From contig NZ_BJKL01000001.1 in the NCBI RefSeq assembly GCF_006538345.1, forward strand, positions 558,001-622,000: a DNA stretch of 64,000 nt. Reading direction: 5' to 3'. Numbering within the stretch: the stretch's first letter is position 1; the number at the start of each line of letters is the position of its first letter. Of the stretch, positions 47,601-57,419 are shown in pieces. Made by a program: the position numbers and the translations under genes. This DNA comes from Alteromonas sp. KUL49 (GTDB lineage Bacteria; Pseudomonadota; Gammaproteobacteria; Enterobacterales; Alteromonadaceae). A model generated the notes under the pieces. The model was not told the origin of the DNA. It did not search any database and saw only the letters and a list, made by a program, of their open reading frames with translations.

Positions 47601-47739
47601 ACAAATAATAAAGCGACGAGGACAAATCTACCGTGGTATTCTCATCGTATAGTTGTTCGTTGTATTGCGCGCTTGCCGAAAAGCAAAAAAGAAACAGCGC
47701 AGCAATGGCGAAATACTTGAAAACCGAGTTTAAACGCAT
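44611..47739 (-). CDS. hybrid sensor histidine kinase, 7TMR-DISM sensor with BarA-like relay and Hpt
   Basis: A 1042-residue kinase. Order: signal peptide (SASA|QYNE), 7TMR-DISMED2 domain (about 30-170), seven membrane helices (about 185-385), coiled coil, HisKA with the phosphorylated His at about residue 440 (MSHEIRTPLNAIL), HATPase (NLLSNALKFT, DTGIGIS, GTGLGLVIS), a degenerate receiver, a full receiver (LILMDVQMPGMDG, KPIE) and an Hpt domain (IHKLHGACCYTGVPRLQSL). The Hpt and receiver are very close in style to BarA/GacS, which controls the Csr system through UvrY/GacA. The sensor part is different. I chose ATG 47739 because it begins a clean signal peptide; the frame is open to 47874. 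Confidence 0.9.
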   Translation of the reverse strand: MRLNSVFKYFAIAALFLFCFSASAQYNEQLYDENTTVDLSSSLYYLYETDAALSIEDVVLRRNDFRIPPNQNPNFGFRDKGVWLLTSITNASNQKDWVFTINFSQLDLVDFYLVSNDQVILDSHQGKLQTQQKYRVPTFRASLPNSEQVDIYVRVESQSSSLITPLKVQPEGLHSLHSQVDSILWGLFYGGLIILAVYNLVLYFGVKEKSLIAYVGYILAVIWWQFNWGGHINIASPNGVPQWLAEHTELIFVLIGICSGIFTVTFLDTQENAKTAHPIVLLLLTIQVITGFVCFVDILSPIWKNNLVYGVGLLAICSYIYAGVEAFMNHFKPARYFMFAWTMLASGAVIGMLSLIGVLPSNDFTTYCFQVGVFLEASLFSIALMEKSRSQLELEVRQATDDLRNNMELIEEQNARLDIARKDAIKASNVKSQFLANMSHEIRTPLNAILGFSRELAQASLPTDQQEQARIIDTAADNLLTIVNDVLDFSKIEAGKLQINNQPFSPNKLLEEMVTIMSKSCHSKKLEFVFGLGPLPDKLIGDVFRIKQILNNLLSNALKFTSSGTITLSAKGRALPHGIHELELIVEDTGIGISRQDKKKLFNAFSQVDDALNRNYQGTGLGLVISRELVRLMRGELTLKSVPSQGSTFSVTIRTNHLSQKFSLVPQPGWQDKKVIIFDPIPATRRASAAMLKALGADVYCAESLAYLSTFTFQPDMFMATIPVSKMSRRDEFLSQFIHFNAKQRILWYSGPEPFTQYQSLTQYFHTQVRMPMTPSKLDSLVNSKSVKVKNPHQEKINSLPKARILAVDDMEMNLKLLKTWLNNSPISLTTCTSGQEAVNYCQTQEFDLILMDVQMPGMDGLQASRAIRKSALNMGTPIIAVTAHAFREEQERLLSSGMDDYLPKPIEMGSLLDLIRAWCHTANPSQIILPSLDWNLALKRANQNYEAAKELLSDFIELLPETKVIIESLWESNDYSTLKDEIHKLHGACCYTGVPRLQSLAGELESSLKLGQHLMVAEHLPSLTSELDRIQEEGKALLTNI

Positions 47740-47969
47740 GTCCGTGGCACTTACCGTTAAAGCCTTTTGTTCGTGACTATTATTAAACCACTCATCGAGC
47801 AGTTTGTACAAAGGAAGGCTTGATATTGCACTCACAAGCGGATTACCCCACAATAGGTTTTTAAAACGTAACACTTGTCGCTGGAATTTACCTTCCTACG
47901 TCCCTTGCACTGTGCTGCACACCTAAGTGGTATGCAGCGTTGGGTTATCAATAAGAAACGCAGAGCATC

Positions 47970-50251
47970 ATGAGCGATCAAATAACAATAAACCGAGACG
48001 GGATAGAACAGCTTCCCCTTAGACGTTTTACCGAAGACGCCTACCTAAATTACTCTATGTACGTGATCATGGATCGCGCCTTACCCCACATTTCAGATGG
48101 GTTAAAACCGGTGCAACGACGTATTATATACGCCATGTCCGACTTAGGGTTAAGTGCCAGCGCCAAATATAAAAGTCTGCTAGGACCGTAGGTGATGTTT
48201 TAGGTAAGTTCCACCCTCATGGTGATTCAGCGTGTTATGAAGCAATGGTGTTGATGGCACAGCCCTTCTCTTATCGTTATCCACTGGTAGACGGGCAGGG
48301 GAACTGGGGTGCACCTGATGATCCTAAGTCATTCGCTGCCATGCGATACACTGAAGCTAAATTATCTCGCTTTAGTGAAGTGCTACTTAACGAGCTAGGG
48401 CAAGGCACGGTAGATTGGGTGCCAAACTTCGACGGGACACTGCAAGAACCTAGTATGCTGCCCGCTCGTCTTCCCCATATTTTGTTGAACGGGGTAACTG
48501 GTATTGCGGTAGGTATGGCTACTGACATTCCGCCTCATAACGTAAGAGAGCTTGCCACTGCATGTGCCACCATACTCGATAATAAAAAGACAACCCTTGA
48601 TGATGTATTAGAGATAGTTCAGGGACCAGATTACCCGACAGAAGCTGAGATCATTACGCCGAAAGCTGACATACGCAAACTGTACGAATCTGGACGAGGT
48701 TCAGTAAAAATGCGTGCTGTGTTCCACGAGGAAAATGGTGACGTCGTTGTTACTGCGCTTCCACATCAAGCTTCAGGCGCTAAAATTCTGGAACAGATTG
48801 CAGGCCAGATGCAGGCCAAAAAGCTGCCGATGGTAAGTGATTTACGCGATGAGTCTGATCATGAAAACCCAACCCGTTTAGTGATAACGCCACGTTCCAA
48901 TCGCGTTGATACTGCTCAGTTAATGCAGCATCTATTTGCCACCACCGACTTAGAGAAAAACTACCGGGTCAACTTGAACATGATTGGCCTTGATGGTCGC
49001 CCACAAGTCAAAAACTTGTTGGTTGTCTTGACCGAGTGGCTGCAGTACCGTACCGACACTGTTACCCGCCGATTACAGTATCGCTTAGATAAAGTACTGG
49101 CGCGTCTACATATTTTGGAAGGTTTACTCATTGCCTTCCTCAATATCGACGAAGTGATTGAGATTATTCGCACTTACGACAAGCCCAAAGTTGAGTTGAT
49201 GGCTCGTTTTGGTTTGAGCGATAGACAGGCCGAAGCAATTTTAGAGCTAAAACTTCGTCACTTGGCCAAGCTTGAAGAAATGAAGATCAAAGGCGAACAA
49301 GACGAGTTAGCTGAAGAACGTGACAAGCTTACGGCATTGTTAGGTTCAGAGCGGCGCCTTAAAACTCTCATCAAGAAAGAGATTTTGGCCGATGCGGAAA
49401 AATATGGTGACGATCGTCGCTCGCCAATAGTTGAACGCAGCGAAGCAAAAGCCTTGTCTGAGAAAGAATTAGTGCCTGCTGAATCGGTCACTGTAGTGCT
49501 GTCTGAAAAAGGTTGGGCGCGTTGTGCCAAGGGCCATGATATTGACGCACAGGGGTTGAGTTACAAAGCTGGTGACGGCTATCAATCGAGTGCTGAAGGC
49601 AAAAGTAATCAGCCTGCCGTGTTTATGGATTCATCGGGAAGGGTATTCTCCTGTGACGCTCACAGTCTTCCCTCTGCGAGAAGTCAAGGTGAGCCCCTAA
49701 CCGGTAGATTCACTCCTGTGGGCGGAGAAACCTTTGAGCACGTGCTGATGGCTCCTGATGACACCAAATACTTGATGGCATCCGACGCTGGCTATGGTTT
49801 CTTGGGTACATTTAAAGATATGGTAAGCAAAAATAAAGCAGGTAAAGCCTATATTTCCTTACCAACCGCTGCGAAAGTTGTTGAGCCACAGGTAGTATCT
49901 CACCCAGAGTCAGATTTGTGTCTCTCGATTTCTAACGAGGGTCGAATGCTGCTGTTTCCAATGAAAGATTTGCCTAGCTTAGGTAAGGGTAAAGGGAACA
50001 AGTTGATTAACATTCCAAGCTCGAAAGCCCAATCCAGAGAAGAGTTTGTCAAAGTGCTTGCTGTCGTGTCTTTAGGGGCGTCGGTGAAAGTAACGGCTGG
50101 TAAACGTTCTATGACATTAACGCCATCAGACCTAGAGCACTATCACGGAGAGCGAGGCCGAAGAGGTAATAAACTCCCCCGTGGATTACAGCGAGTTGAT
50201 GCTATTGAGGTGATAAATCAAGAAGTGTCAGCTGATGCTCCACAGGAGTAG
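47970..50251 (+). CDS. parC: DNA topoisomerase IV subunit A, with apparent one-base deletion
   Basis: ParC cuts and rejoins DNA to separate daughter chromosomes. Codons 1-68 are normal ([21 protein letters not shown]). At the A run 48171-48174 one A is missing, so the frame ends at 48191. Adding one A restores [21 protein letters not shown] and the rest reads through to 50251, giving about 760 residues, the normal length. The active-site Tyr is in [10 protein letters not shown], and quinolone-region Ser and Glu (GDSACYEA) are wild-type. The C-terminal propeller is present. Because parC is essential, a sequencing error is the likely cause. parE is not in the window. Confidence 0.93.
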
Positions 50252-50444
50252 GCACTATAATTAGATAGATTGGCGCAGTAAAAAAGACTCGGTAAACATC
50301 AACATGCACTAGAAGTTGAACTACACTTTTCCATAGTGAGCAGAGGAAGGGTGTATGTCGGGAATTGTAGTTACATGGTTGGTTGAAAATACGGTAAAGC
50401 CATATCATTTTGAATTTCATATGTCGTTGAAATAGGAGAATGGT

Positions 50445-52589
50445 GTGGCCGACAAGACTTCTACTTCATCCAATGAAAACGCCCTATTAAAACGCAAATT
50501 GCGTCGAGAAAAGACGGCTCGTAACACCGCTGAATCATTACTCGAAAGCAAAAGTACAGAGCTTTACCTCGCGTTAGAGAAGTCAAAGCGCGCTAAAAAG
50601 CAGTTAGAGCTGGCGTTGTGGGCGTCTCAAGAGTCTCTGTGGGATTGGCAAGCTGAGAGCGACATTATGAAGATTCGCTCTTTTTCTATGAACTCAGATG
50701 AAGTCACTGTATGGTCGGGTACGCCGATTGAAATCATGTCAAAGGTTCATTGTGACGACCTAGACAATATGCAATTTCATTGGTCACAAGCCGTTTTTGG
50801 TGGAAAAGATCGCGTTGAATTTGCGTTTCGCTTAAAGCTTTCTACTAACTTTCAATGGGTTAGGCTCCGGGGTCGAGTGTTTCGTCGAGGCAATGCGGGA
50901 GAGGCTCTTCACATTGTTGGGACCACTAAAGACATTACTTCTGAACGAGAAGCTGAGCAGTCTTTTCAGTTAATGGCTTCTGCCTTTTCCAGCTCAAGAG
51001 AGCCAATGGTCGTCCTATCATCTGAGCTCACGATTACAGAGTGTAACAATGCCTTCGTTCATCTTGTTCAGGCCACAGATCCTTCTCAGTGTATCGGACA
51101 GAGTTTCAATACCTTACTCTCGGGGCAAAAAGTCAGTCACGATCAACTTAGCTACGACAAGAATCAACGTTTTGAAACGAATATTCAGACCCAGCGACAC
51201 GAGACAATCCCTGTTGATGTTTCCATCGCATTGTTTGAATCTCATTTACAAACGAGCTCCCATGTTATTGCCACCTTAAGGGATATTAGTGAACGAAAAA
51301 GTAATGAAGCTCGTTTGCGGCAAATGGCTCTCAATGACGATTTAACAGGACTTGGAAACAGAAACGCCCTCAGTGAGGCGCTAACTACGTACCACTACCA
51401 TCACACGCCTTTTGTTTTGTTGTTTATTGACCTTGATGGTTTCAAAGCAATTAACGACACCGCTGGACATGATAGGGGAGATGCGGAACTGCGCAGTGTA
51501 GGTGGTGTACTGTCTCAACAGTTTTCTCGTATTGAAGGTGTAGTCGTCCGTTGGGGCGGGGATGAGTTCATTGTAGCTTTGCCCCTTGCTTCTACGGAGA
51601 TGGCGGTTGCTCAAGCCAATCAATTCATTGAAGCGCTCGAAAAGATGAATATCATTATTAATGGTATTCATTTGAGTCTTTCTGCAAGTGTGGGTGTAGC
51701 GGCTTTTCCTGAACACAGCGCAACCATTGAAGGTGTGTTGCAGCATGCAGATGCTGCTATGTATCAGGCGAAAAACTCAGGGAAAGGGCAAGTCTACGTG
51801 TATCGAGAAGGACTGCATGAAAGTATAAAGCAGCAGGTGAGTATGCTTAATGACCTTAAGCGTGCTGTAGAGCATGAACTTCTCGACTTCTATATACAAG
51901 GTAAATATGACACTCGGGGAAAGCTGAGAGGGGGCGAGGTACTTTGCCGGTGGATCTCAGGCTTGCATGGCGCAGTGTCACCTACGGTTTTTATACCCAT
52001 TGCCGAGCAAAATCAACTCGACAAAGCGATTGGTTTACAAGCACTAGAGGCGGCTTGTGAATACATTATTATGATGGAAACCCAAAGTGGCTACGCAGTG
52101 CCACTGTCGATAAATATAAGCGTGAACCAAATGCTCGACCCTGAGTTTCCATTCCAGGCGGTGAGTGTATGCGACAGTCATCAAATACACCCCAGTATGA
52201 TTGAGCTCGAACTCACCGAATCTATATTTGTGAGAGATGAAGCTGCTGCCATTGTGGCACTCAATGCATTGAGAGAGTTGGGCTTTCGTCTTTCTTTAGA
52301 TGACTTTGGAAGTGGTTTTTCTTCATTGAGCTACTTGCGCAACTTTGAATTTGAAGTGGTGAAAGTCGACAAGAGCTTGATAAAGGATATCAATGCCAAT
52401 AGTAAAGGACTTGCATTGTTCAAAGGCATTGTTGCCATGCTGACAGGACTGCAAATCGAAATAGTCGTAGAAGGGGTGGAAAATGAAAGCTACTTACCTT
52501 TTATGCAAGAAGCCGACGTGAACCTTATGCAAGGGTTTTATTTCGACAAACCTATGCCTTGCGAGCAGTTTTTGGCGAGAAACTTTTAA
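50445..52589 (+). CDS. PAS-GGDEF-EAL protein, cyclic di-GMP turnover
   Basis: A 714-residue cytoplasmic protein that starts with GTG six bases after AGGAG. It has an N-terminal coiled coil (about residues 10-55), a PAS-like domain (about 65-165), a second PAS (about 170-285), GGDEF (about 290-455) and EAL (about 465-714). The cyclase signature RWGGDEF is intact, but the RxxD inhibitory site reads RIEG and is lost. The EAL signature reads EVLCRW, and the other phosphodiesterase residues are present (ISVNQ, ELTES, LDDFGSGFSSL, VKVDKSL, VEGVENE). Both activities are possible. There are no membrane helices, so the signal is cytoplasmic. The gene stands alone. Confidence 0.93.
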   Translation: MADKTSTSSNENALLKRKLRREKTARNTAESLLESKSTELYLALEKSKRAKKQLELALWASQESLWDWQAESDIMKIRSFSMNSDEVTVWSGTPIEIMSKVHCDDLDNMQFHWSQAVFGGKDRVEFAFRLKLSTNFQWVRLRGRVFRRGNAGEALHIVGTTKDITSEREAEQSFQLMASAFSSSREPMVVLSSELTITECNNAFVHLVQATDPSQCIGQSFNTLLSGQKVSHDQLSYDKNQRFETNIQTQRHETIPVDVSIALFESHLQTSSHVIATLRDISERKSNEARLRQMALNDDLTGLGNRNALSEALTTYHYHHTPFVLLFIDLDGFKAINDTAGHDRGDAELRSVGGVLSQQFSRIEGVVVRWGGDEFIVALPLASTEMAVAQANQFIEALEKMNIIINGIHLSLSASVGVAAFPEHSATIEGVLQHADAAMYQAKNSGKGQVYVYREGLHESIKQQVSMLNDLKRAVEHELLDFYIQGKYDTRGKLRGGEVLCRWISGLHGAVSPTVFIPIAEQNQLDKAIGLQALEAACEYIIMMETQSGYAVPLSINISVNQMLDPEFPFQAVSVCDSHQIHPSMIELELTESIFVRDEAAAIVALNALRELGFRLSLDDFGSGFSSLSYLRNFEFEVVKVDKSLIKDINANSKGLALFKGIVAMLTGLQIEIVVEGVENESYLPFMQEADVNLMQGFYFDKPMPCEQFLARNF

Positions 52590-52603
52590 AAGAGTGTGAG
52601 CGA

Positions 52604-52636
52604 AACACTGAGGCATCCATGCCTCAGACGAGTGTT
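52604..52636. terminator. hairpin between convergent GGDEF-EAL and DUF1338 genes
   Basis: CTGAGGCAT and ATGCCTCAG form the core, with AACACT and AGTGTT outside it. There is no long T run on either strand, so it may be a weak two-way terminator. Confidence 0.6.
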
Positions 52637-52648
52637 AATCATATCTGC

Positions 52649-53452
52649 CTATTTGGCGTTAGTGCTCTCAAAAATCTTGTCGGCCGATGCTGCAACAAAA
52701 CCTTGGTATAGCTCACCATTTGCCATAGGGTAACGCTGAGCAAACTCATAGAAGCAACTTGGGATAGCTTGAGGCGCTTCAGTGAACGCGACCTCAGCGG
52801 TGTCTGCCATGGTAGACGACTGTGCTAGACAGACGTCTTCGCCACCTTTAATTTCACCACCAGACGTATTTAACGTGAAACCCGCGTCTTTAAGTTTGTC
52901 GTTCACACCCAACAAGGTTTGACTGTTAGACAAGTGATTAATACTCACTGTGAAGTGGTTTGCTCTGAAGCCCCATGCGGCCATCCACGCAGCGTACTCA
53001 GACTCCTCTAGCAAGCGAGTATAGTCAGCATGACTAATGTCCCAATGACGGCCTGAGTATAAGTAGTTGTCTTGTGTGGTTGCATTAGCATCCATTTGCT
53101 CAACAAGCTTACTTATGATGGCTTGCGCTTCGTCTGAGAGTTCGTGAACTCTTAGTTCACTGATAAATACCTTGGGTTTGGTGGTATCTGGGTGCTCAAA
53201 GTGCTTTGCGGTGAGTTTTTTGGACTCAAAGTTATAGTCACCTTTGTCTTCGTATCCCAACGCAAGGAAATGCGCCGCAAGTGTGTTCAAGCGAGTTTTT
53301 TCTAGTGCGAAGGTACGAAAAGCAACGTGATCGTTAACGATATCCTTTGATTCCTCGTCTGCAAGAAGCTTATGGATCTCAAGCGCCGATGGCGTTATCG
53401 CTACATAGTCTTCCCACAAATTAGCAAACAGTGTGTCAACGTTATTGTGCAT
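52649..53452 (-). CDS. DUF1338 family protein (2-oxoadipate dioxygenase/decarboxylase-like)
   Basis: A 267-residue protein of the DUF1338 family, whose studied member HglS (YdcJ) is an iron enzyme that turns 2-oxoadipate into 2-hydroxyglutarate in lysine breakdown. Candidate metal ligands are His in IVNDHVAFRTF, His in GFRANHFTVSINHL, and Glu in SCFYEFAQRYP. This copy is much shorter than HglS. It is 31 bases after astD and is the last gene of the ast cluster, so it may act in arginine or another amino-acid breakdown route. Substrate is not known. Confidence 0.82.
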   Translation of the reverse strand: MHNNVDTLFANLWEDYVAITPSALEIHKLLADEESKDIVNDHVAFRTFALEKTRLNTLAAHFLALGYEDKGDYNFESKKLTAKHFEHPDTTKPKVFISELRVHELSDEAQAIISKLVEQMDANATTQDNYLYSGRHWDISHADYTRLLEESEYAAWMAAWGFRANHFTVSINHLSNSQTLLGVNDKLKDAGFTLNTSGGEIKGGEDVCLAQSSTMADTAEVAFTEAPQAIPSCFYEFAQRYPMANGELYQGFVAASADKIFESTNAK

Positions 53453-53483
53453 GTGTAGGGTCCTGTCGTTAGGTTTTTATTTT

Positions 53484-54953
53484 CTAGAGTGTTAACCCAG
53501 GGCTAAGCGCGCCAGGTAGTGTCACTTTATCAAGCTCTACCGATGCTACTGGATATGCACAGTAATCCGCCGCATAGTATGCGCTCGCTCTGTGGTTGCC
53601 ACTATCACCTATGCCACCAAAGGGAGCTGCACTGCTGGCACCGGTAATGGGGCGGTTCCAGTTAACAATACCTGCTCGAATGTGATTGTAGAAATACTGA
53701 TAGTCATCTTCGTTATCACCCAAAAAGCCAGCGGACAAACCAAAGCTTGTGTTGTTGGCTTCTGCAATCGCAGTATCAAAATCAGTGTAGCGAATCACTT
53801 TGAGCAATGGACCAAAGTGCTCTTCATCGGGTAATGCGCTTAGCATGTCTGTGACGTCGATGATGCCTGGCGTAGCGAAGCCTTTGTTGGTATCTGGCTG
53901 AGTAAGGCGTACGAGTACCTTTCCGCCCAAGTCTTCAAGCTGTTGTTGAGCTGCTACCATAAGCGCTGCTGCTCTTGCTGAAATCATCGCACCCATAAAA
54001 GGTTGATCTTCAGCGTCATAGTCGCCAACAAGAATGGACTTAGTCACTTCTACCAAGCGTTCGATCAGTGTGTCACCTTTGTCGCCCGCAGGGACAAATA
54101 GTCGACGAGCACAAGTACAGCGTTGGCCTGAAGTAACAAATGCAGACTGTACAATGTCATGTACTACGGCGTCGGTGTCTTCAGCGTCTTTCACGATAAG
54201 TGGATTGTTGCCACCCATTTCTAGCGCAAGAATTTTACCTGGGTGACCAGCAAATTGTTCGTGTAGCAATTTACCCGTACGAGAACTACCAGTGAAAAAT
54301 AAGCCGTCAATGTTGGTATGTGACGCAAGGGCCTTACCTGTCTCTACTTCGCCTTGAACGAGATTAAGTACACCACTTGGAAGCCCTGCCTTTTCCCATA
54401 GTTTTACCATTTCTTGTGCAACATAAGGGGTCAGGTCACTTGGTTTGAAAACCACGGTATTACCGGCAATAAGTGCAGGTACAATGTGGCCATTGGGTAA
54501 GTGCCCAGGGAAGTTGTATGGGCCAAATACAGCGACAACACCGTGCGGCTTGTGGCGAATAAAGGCTTTGCCTACTGGCATTGGGTTTTCCACATTGCCA
54601 GTGCGTTCAAAATACGCTTTTTCAGAGATGGCGATTTTACCAATCATGGCACCAACTTCTGTGGCGGTTTCCCATTCTGGCTTACCGGTTTCCTTTGCAA
54701 TTACCTTAGTCAGTTCAGGCTTTGCTCGGTTGAGCAGATCACCGTATTGCTTAATGATAGCAAGACGTTCTTCAACGGTTAATGAAGACCAGCTCGGTAG
54801 TGCAGAGCGCGCTGCTTGGATTGCTGCATCCACTTGTGTCGATGAAGCCGCGTTTCCTTCCCAAATCGCGATGTTTTTCGCAGGGTCAATAGAGGCGAAA
54901 GCCTGCCCTTCACCGGCGACCCAGTCGCCGTTGATAAAGTGAGTTGGTTGCAT
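53484..54953 (-). CDS. astD: N-succinylglutamate 5-semialdehyde dehydrogenase
   Basis: Fourth step of the arginine succinyltransferase (AST) pathway: it oxidises succinylglutamate semialdehyde to succinylglutamate with NAD. The 489-residue aldehyde dehydrogenase has [24 protein letters not shown], the cofactor block [12 protein letters not shown], general-base Glu in [11 protein letters not shown], and catalytic Cys in [12 protein letters not shown]. It follows astA by 15 bases. Length is family-typical. Confidence 0.95.
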   Translation of the reverse strand: MQPTHFINGDWVAGEGQAFASIDPAKNIAIWEGNAASSTQVDAAIQAARSALPSWSSLTVEERLAIIKQYGDLLNRAKPELTKVIAKETGKPEWETATEVGAMIGKIAISEKAYFERTGNVENPMPVGKAFIRHKPHGVVAVFGPYNFPGHLPNGHIVPALIAGNTVVFKPSDLTPYVAQEMVKLWEKAGLPSGVLNLVQGEVETGKALASHTNIDGLFFTGSSRTGKLLHEQFAGHPGKILALEMGGNNPLIVKDAEDTDAVVHDIVQSAFVTSGQRCTCARRLFVPAGDKGDTLIERLVEVTKSILVGDYDAEDQPFMGAMISARAAALMVAAQQQLEDLGGKVLVRLTQPDTNKGFATPGIIDVTDMLSALPDEEHFGPLLKVIRYTDFDTAIAEANNTSFGLSAGFLGDNEDDYQYFYNHIRAGIVNWNRPITGASSAAPFGGIGDSGNHRASAYYAADYCAYPVASVELDKVTLPGALSPGLTL

Positions 54954-54968
54954 AATGGTGTCCTGTAT

Positions 54969-56006
54969 TTAGTCTCTGAATTTGACTGGAGCGAAACGTA
55001 TCTGGTCGCCCTCTTTCACGTTCAGTGCTGTTGCTGTTTCCGAAGAAATCACAGCATATTGTTTTTCTGCGTCACAGGTCATTTCAGTGGCCACGGCTCT
55101 GAAATCGGCAATAGACGTGTTTATAATATAGTGGGTTTGTCCTGTAGCTGCCTGGTCGTCATCAATTTTCACAGGAAGCTTAGTGCTGCTTTGCGCCGTT
55201 CGAATGTGGCTCAAGTTCGCTTCAACGGTCGGGCCAGCGTCGAAAATATCAACATATCCTCGATTACAGAAGCCTTCTTCTTCTAAGAGTTGAAGCGCAG
55301 GACGTGTTTTAGTGTGTACCTGACCTATCACTGCCTGAGCCGCTTCGCTCAACAAGTTTACGTAGATTGGGTACTTAGGCATGAGTTCAGCAATAAAGAC
55401 TTTGTTACCAATACCCGTCATGTAGTCTGCGGTTGGAAAGTCCATCGAGAAGAAGTGCTCTTCTAACCATTCCCAGAAAGGTGAACGGCCTTCTTCGTCA
55501 CTGACACCACGCATCTCTGCAATGACTGTTTCAGAGAAGCGCTCTTTGTGCTCGATCATAAACAGAAAGCGAACTTTTGATAAAAAGCGACCGTTTATGC
55601 CGCCTCTCGCTTGCTCACGCAAGAAGAGCGTACAAATTTCAGTAACGCCAGTGTAATCGTTACAAAAGGTCAGAATGTCTACGGTATTGTGAATATTGAG
55701 TTCTCTGGATGCGTGTACCACTTTACTCAAATGATAGTGGTAAAAGGCATCGTCGATTCCAACTGCAGCTTCAATACCCGTAGTGCCAACTACCTCGCCT
55801 GACACTGTGTCTTCCATCACAAAAAGGTAAGACTCGTCGCCGGGCTGAGTAACATCAACTTTGTTGAACGCGCGGTCCGCACGTTCAATTTTATTGCGCA
55901 GAAGTGTTTCGTTAACGGGCAATGACGTAAAGCCAATGCCCGACTCTTCGGCAATGTTGTACAGGGCTTGATAATCTGACGCGTTGATTGGGCGAATTAT
56001 CTTCAT
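54969..56006 (-). CDS. astA: arginine N-succinyltransferase
   Basis: First step of the AST pathway: it transfers succinate from succinyl-CoA to arginine. The 345-residue protein of the AstA/GNAT-like fold has RPINASDYQALYNIAEESGIGFTSLP at the N-terminus, EICTLFLREQARGGINGRFLSKVRFLFMIEH and LQLLEEEGFCNRGYVDIFDAGPTVEA, the conserved blocks. It lies 21 bases after astC and 15 before astD. Some genomes carry paired AruF/AruG subunits; only one gene is present here. Confidence 0.95.
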   Translation of the reverse strand: MKIIRPINASDYQALYNIAEESGIGFTSLPVNETLLRNKIERADRAFNKVDVTQPGDESYLFVMEDTVSGEVVGTTGIEAAVGIDDAFYHYHLSKVVHASRELNIHNTVDILTFCNDYTGVTEICTLFLREQARGGINGRFLSKVRFLFMIEHKERFSETVIAEMRGVSDEEGRSPFWEWLEEHFFSMDFPTADYMTGIGNKVFIAELMPKYPIYVNLLSEAAQAVIGQVHTKTRPALQLLEEEGFCNRGYVDIFDAGPTVEANLSHIRTAQSSTKLPVKIDDDQAATGQTHYIINTSIADFRAVATEMTCDAEKQYAVISSETATALNVKEGDQIRFAPVKFRD

Positions 56007-56027
56007 GTTCGCTTACTCAGTTAGTGA

Positions 56028-57236
56028 TTATTCAGCGTTAACAACTGCTGCGACAGCACGCTCAAAACGTGCAAGGCCTTCTTTGATGTCTTCATCTGGA
56101 ATGATTAGCGACGGCGCAAAACGAATAACATTAGCACCTGCAATCAGGCACATAAGATTTTCGTTGGTCGCTGCAACCATAAAGTCTCGAGCACGGCCTT
56201 GGTACTTTTCATTTAATGCACAGCCAAGAAGCATACCCTTGCCACGTACTTCTTCAAAAACGTTATACTTTTCGTTGATCGCAGAAAGAATTTCTCTAAA
56301 CAGTGCTTCTTTCTTCAAAACGCCTTCAAGAATTTCAGGCTGGTTTACGATATCCAGTGCTTTTTCGGCAACCGCGCAAGCCAATGGGTTACCACCGTAA
56401 GTACTACCGTGCGTACCAGCTTTTAGGTGTGCACCGATTTCAGTGGTGGTTAGCATAGCGCCAATTGGGATCCCGCCGCCAAGTGATTTTGCAGTAGTTA
56501 AGATATCAGGCGTTACACCTAAACCCATATAGGCGTACAAATCACCGGTACGACCAACACCTGATTGTACTTCGTCAAAAATGAGTAACGCATTGTGCTT
56601 GTCACACAATTCACGTACACCTCGAACGAACGACGGTTCAGGTAGGATGATACCGCCTTCACCTTGTAATGGCTCCATCATTACCGCACAGGTATTGTCT
56701 GAAATCATTGCTTCGAAAGCTGCTAGGTCGTTGTAATCACAGTGTTCAACTGCACCCGGTTTAGGACCAAAACCATCAGAGTAGGCTGCTTGGCCGCCAA
56801 CAGTTACTGTGAAGAAGGTTCTACCGTGAAAACCTTTGTTGAATGCAATAATTTGATTCTTGTCTTCACCGAACTTATCGAGTGCCCAACGACGAGCTAG
56901 CTTAAGTGCTGCTTCGTTTGCTTCGGCCCCTGAGTTAGCGAAGTACGCCTTTTCTGCGAATGTTGCTTCGGTAAGTTTTGCCGCTAAACGAAGCGCAGGC
57001 TCGTTGGTGAATACATTACTTAAGTGCCACAGTTTCTTGCCTTGCTCGGTAAGTGCATCTACAAGCTCAGGGTGGCAGTGACCTAAAACGTTAACCGCAA
57101 TACCGCCAGCAAAGTCAATGTACTCTGCACCGTCTTGATCCCACACTCGAGAACCTTCTCCTCGCACTGGCACCATGCCTGCGGGGTTGTAGTTGGGAAC
57201 CATTACATCATCAAACGTTGCGCGAGTAACATTCAT
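56028..57236 (-). CDS. astC: acetylornithine/succinylornithine aminotransferase
   Basis: A 402-residue PLP-dependent class III aminotransferase. It could serve both arginine synthesis (ArgD) and breakdown (AstC); being first in an operon with astA and astD favours AstC. Blocks: [55 protein letters not shown], and the PLP lysine in [20 protein letters not shown] chose ATG 57236 with GAGG upstream; an in-frame Met at 57260 is less well placed. pabA is nearby, as in E. coli where pabA and argD are neighbours. Confidence 0.93.
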   Translation of the reverse strand: MNVTRATFDDVMVPNYNPAGMVPVRGEGSRVWDQDGAEYIDFAGGIAVNVLGHCHPELVDALTEQGKKLWHLSNVFTNEPALRLAAKLTEATFAEKAYFANSGAEANEAALKLARRWALDKFGEDKNQIIAFNKGFHGRTFFTVTVGGQAAYSDGFGPKPGAVEHCDYNDLAAFEAMISDNTCAVMMEPLQGEGGIILPEPSFVRGVRELCDKHNALLIFDEVQSGVGRTGDLYAYMGLGVTPDILTTAKSLGGGIPIGAMLTTTEIGAHLKAGTHGSTYGGNPLACAVAEKALDIVNQPEILEGVLKKEALFREILSAINEKYNVFEEVRGKGMLLGCALNEKYQGRARDFMVAATNENLMCLIAGANVIRFAPSLIIPDEDIKEGLARFERAVAAVVNAE

Positions 57237-57308
57237 ATTTTTTACCTCTGCGTTATGCACCCATTGGTCTTAAAACCAGCAATTCTGGTGCAAAATGTGT
57301 ACTAAATT

Positions 57309-57324
57309 GGCCGTAAGTATGCCA
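57309..57324 (-). promoter_or_regulatory. possible sigma-54 promoter of the ast operon
   Basis: The minus strand reads TGGCATACTTACGGCC. TGGCA and a GG-N10-GC spacing fit, but the TT of TTGC is not present. In enteric bacteria astC is sigma-54 and NtrC dependent. Confidence 0.35.
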
Positions 57325-57401
57325 CTTTTTTTGTCAATTGTCTTGTCTGTATTCGGCTGCAGGCCGCTATATACAAGGACTTTGGCTTTATTTGCAATAA
57401 A

Positions 57402-57419
57402 AGTGAATAACTATTTAGG
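57402..57419. promoter_or_regulatory. possible ArgR (ARG box) site
   Basis: AGTGAATAACTATTTAGG matches the ARG box core TGAAT-N4-ATTCA with one core mismatch. It lies about 165 bases before astC. The rest of the 344-base gap (57237-57580) shows only a short repeat ACTTG-CGCAA-CAAGT. Confidence 0.4.

Noticed and set aside
48171..48191. Idea that parC is a true pseudogene or is regulated by frameshifting
   Set aside because: The site is not a canonical slippery heptamer in phase, the rest of the gene is intact, and ParC is essential; a missing base in a homopolymer is simpler.
54445..54942. 165-codon open frame on the + strand inside astD
   Set aside because: It lies entirely antisense to a well-supported dehydrogenase; composition is that of a shadow frame.
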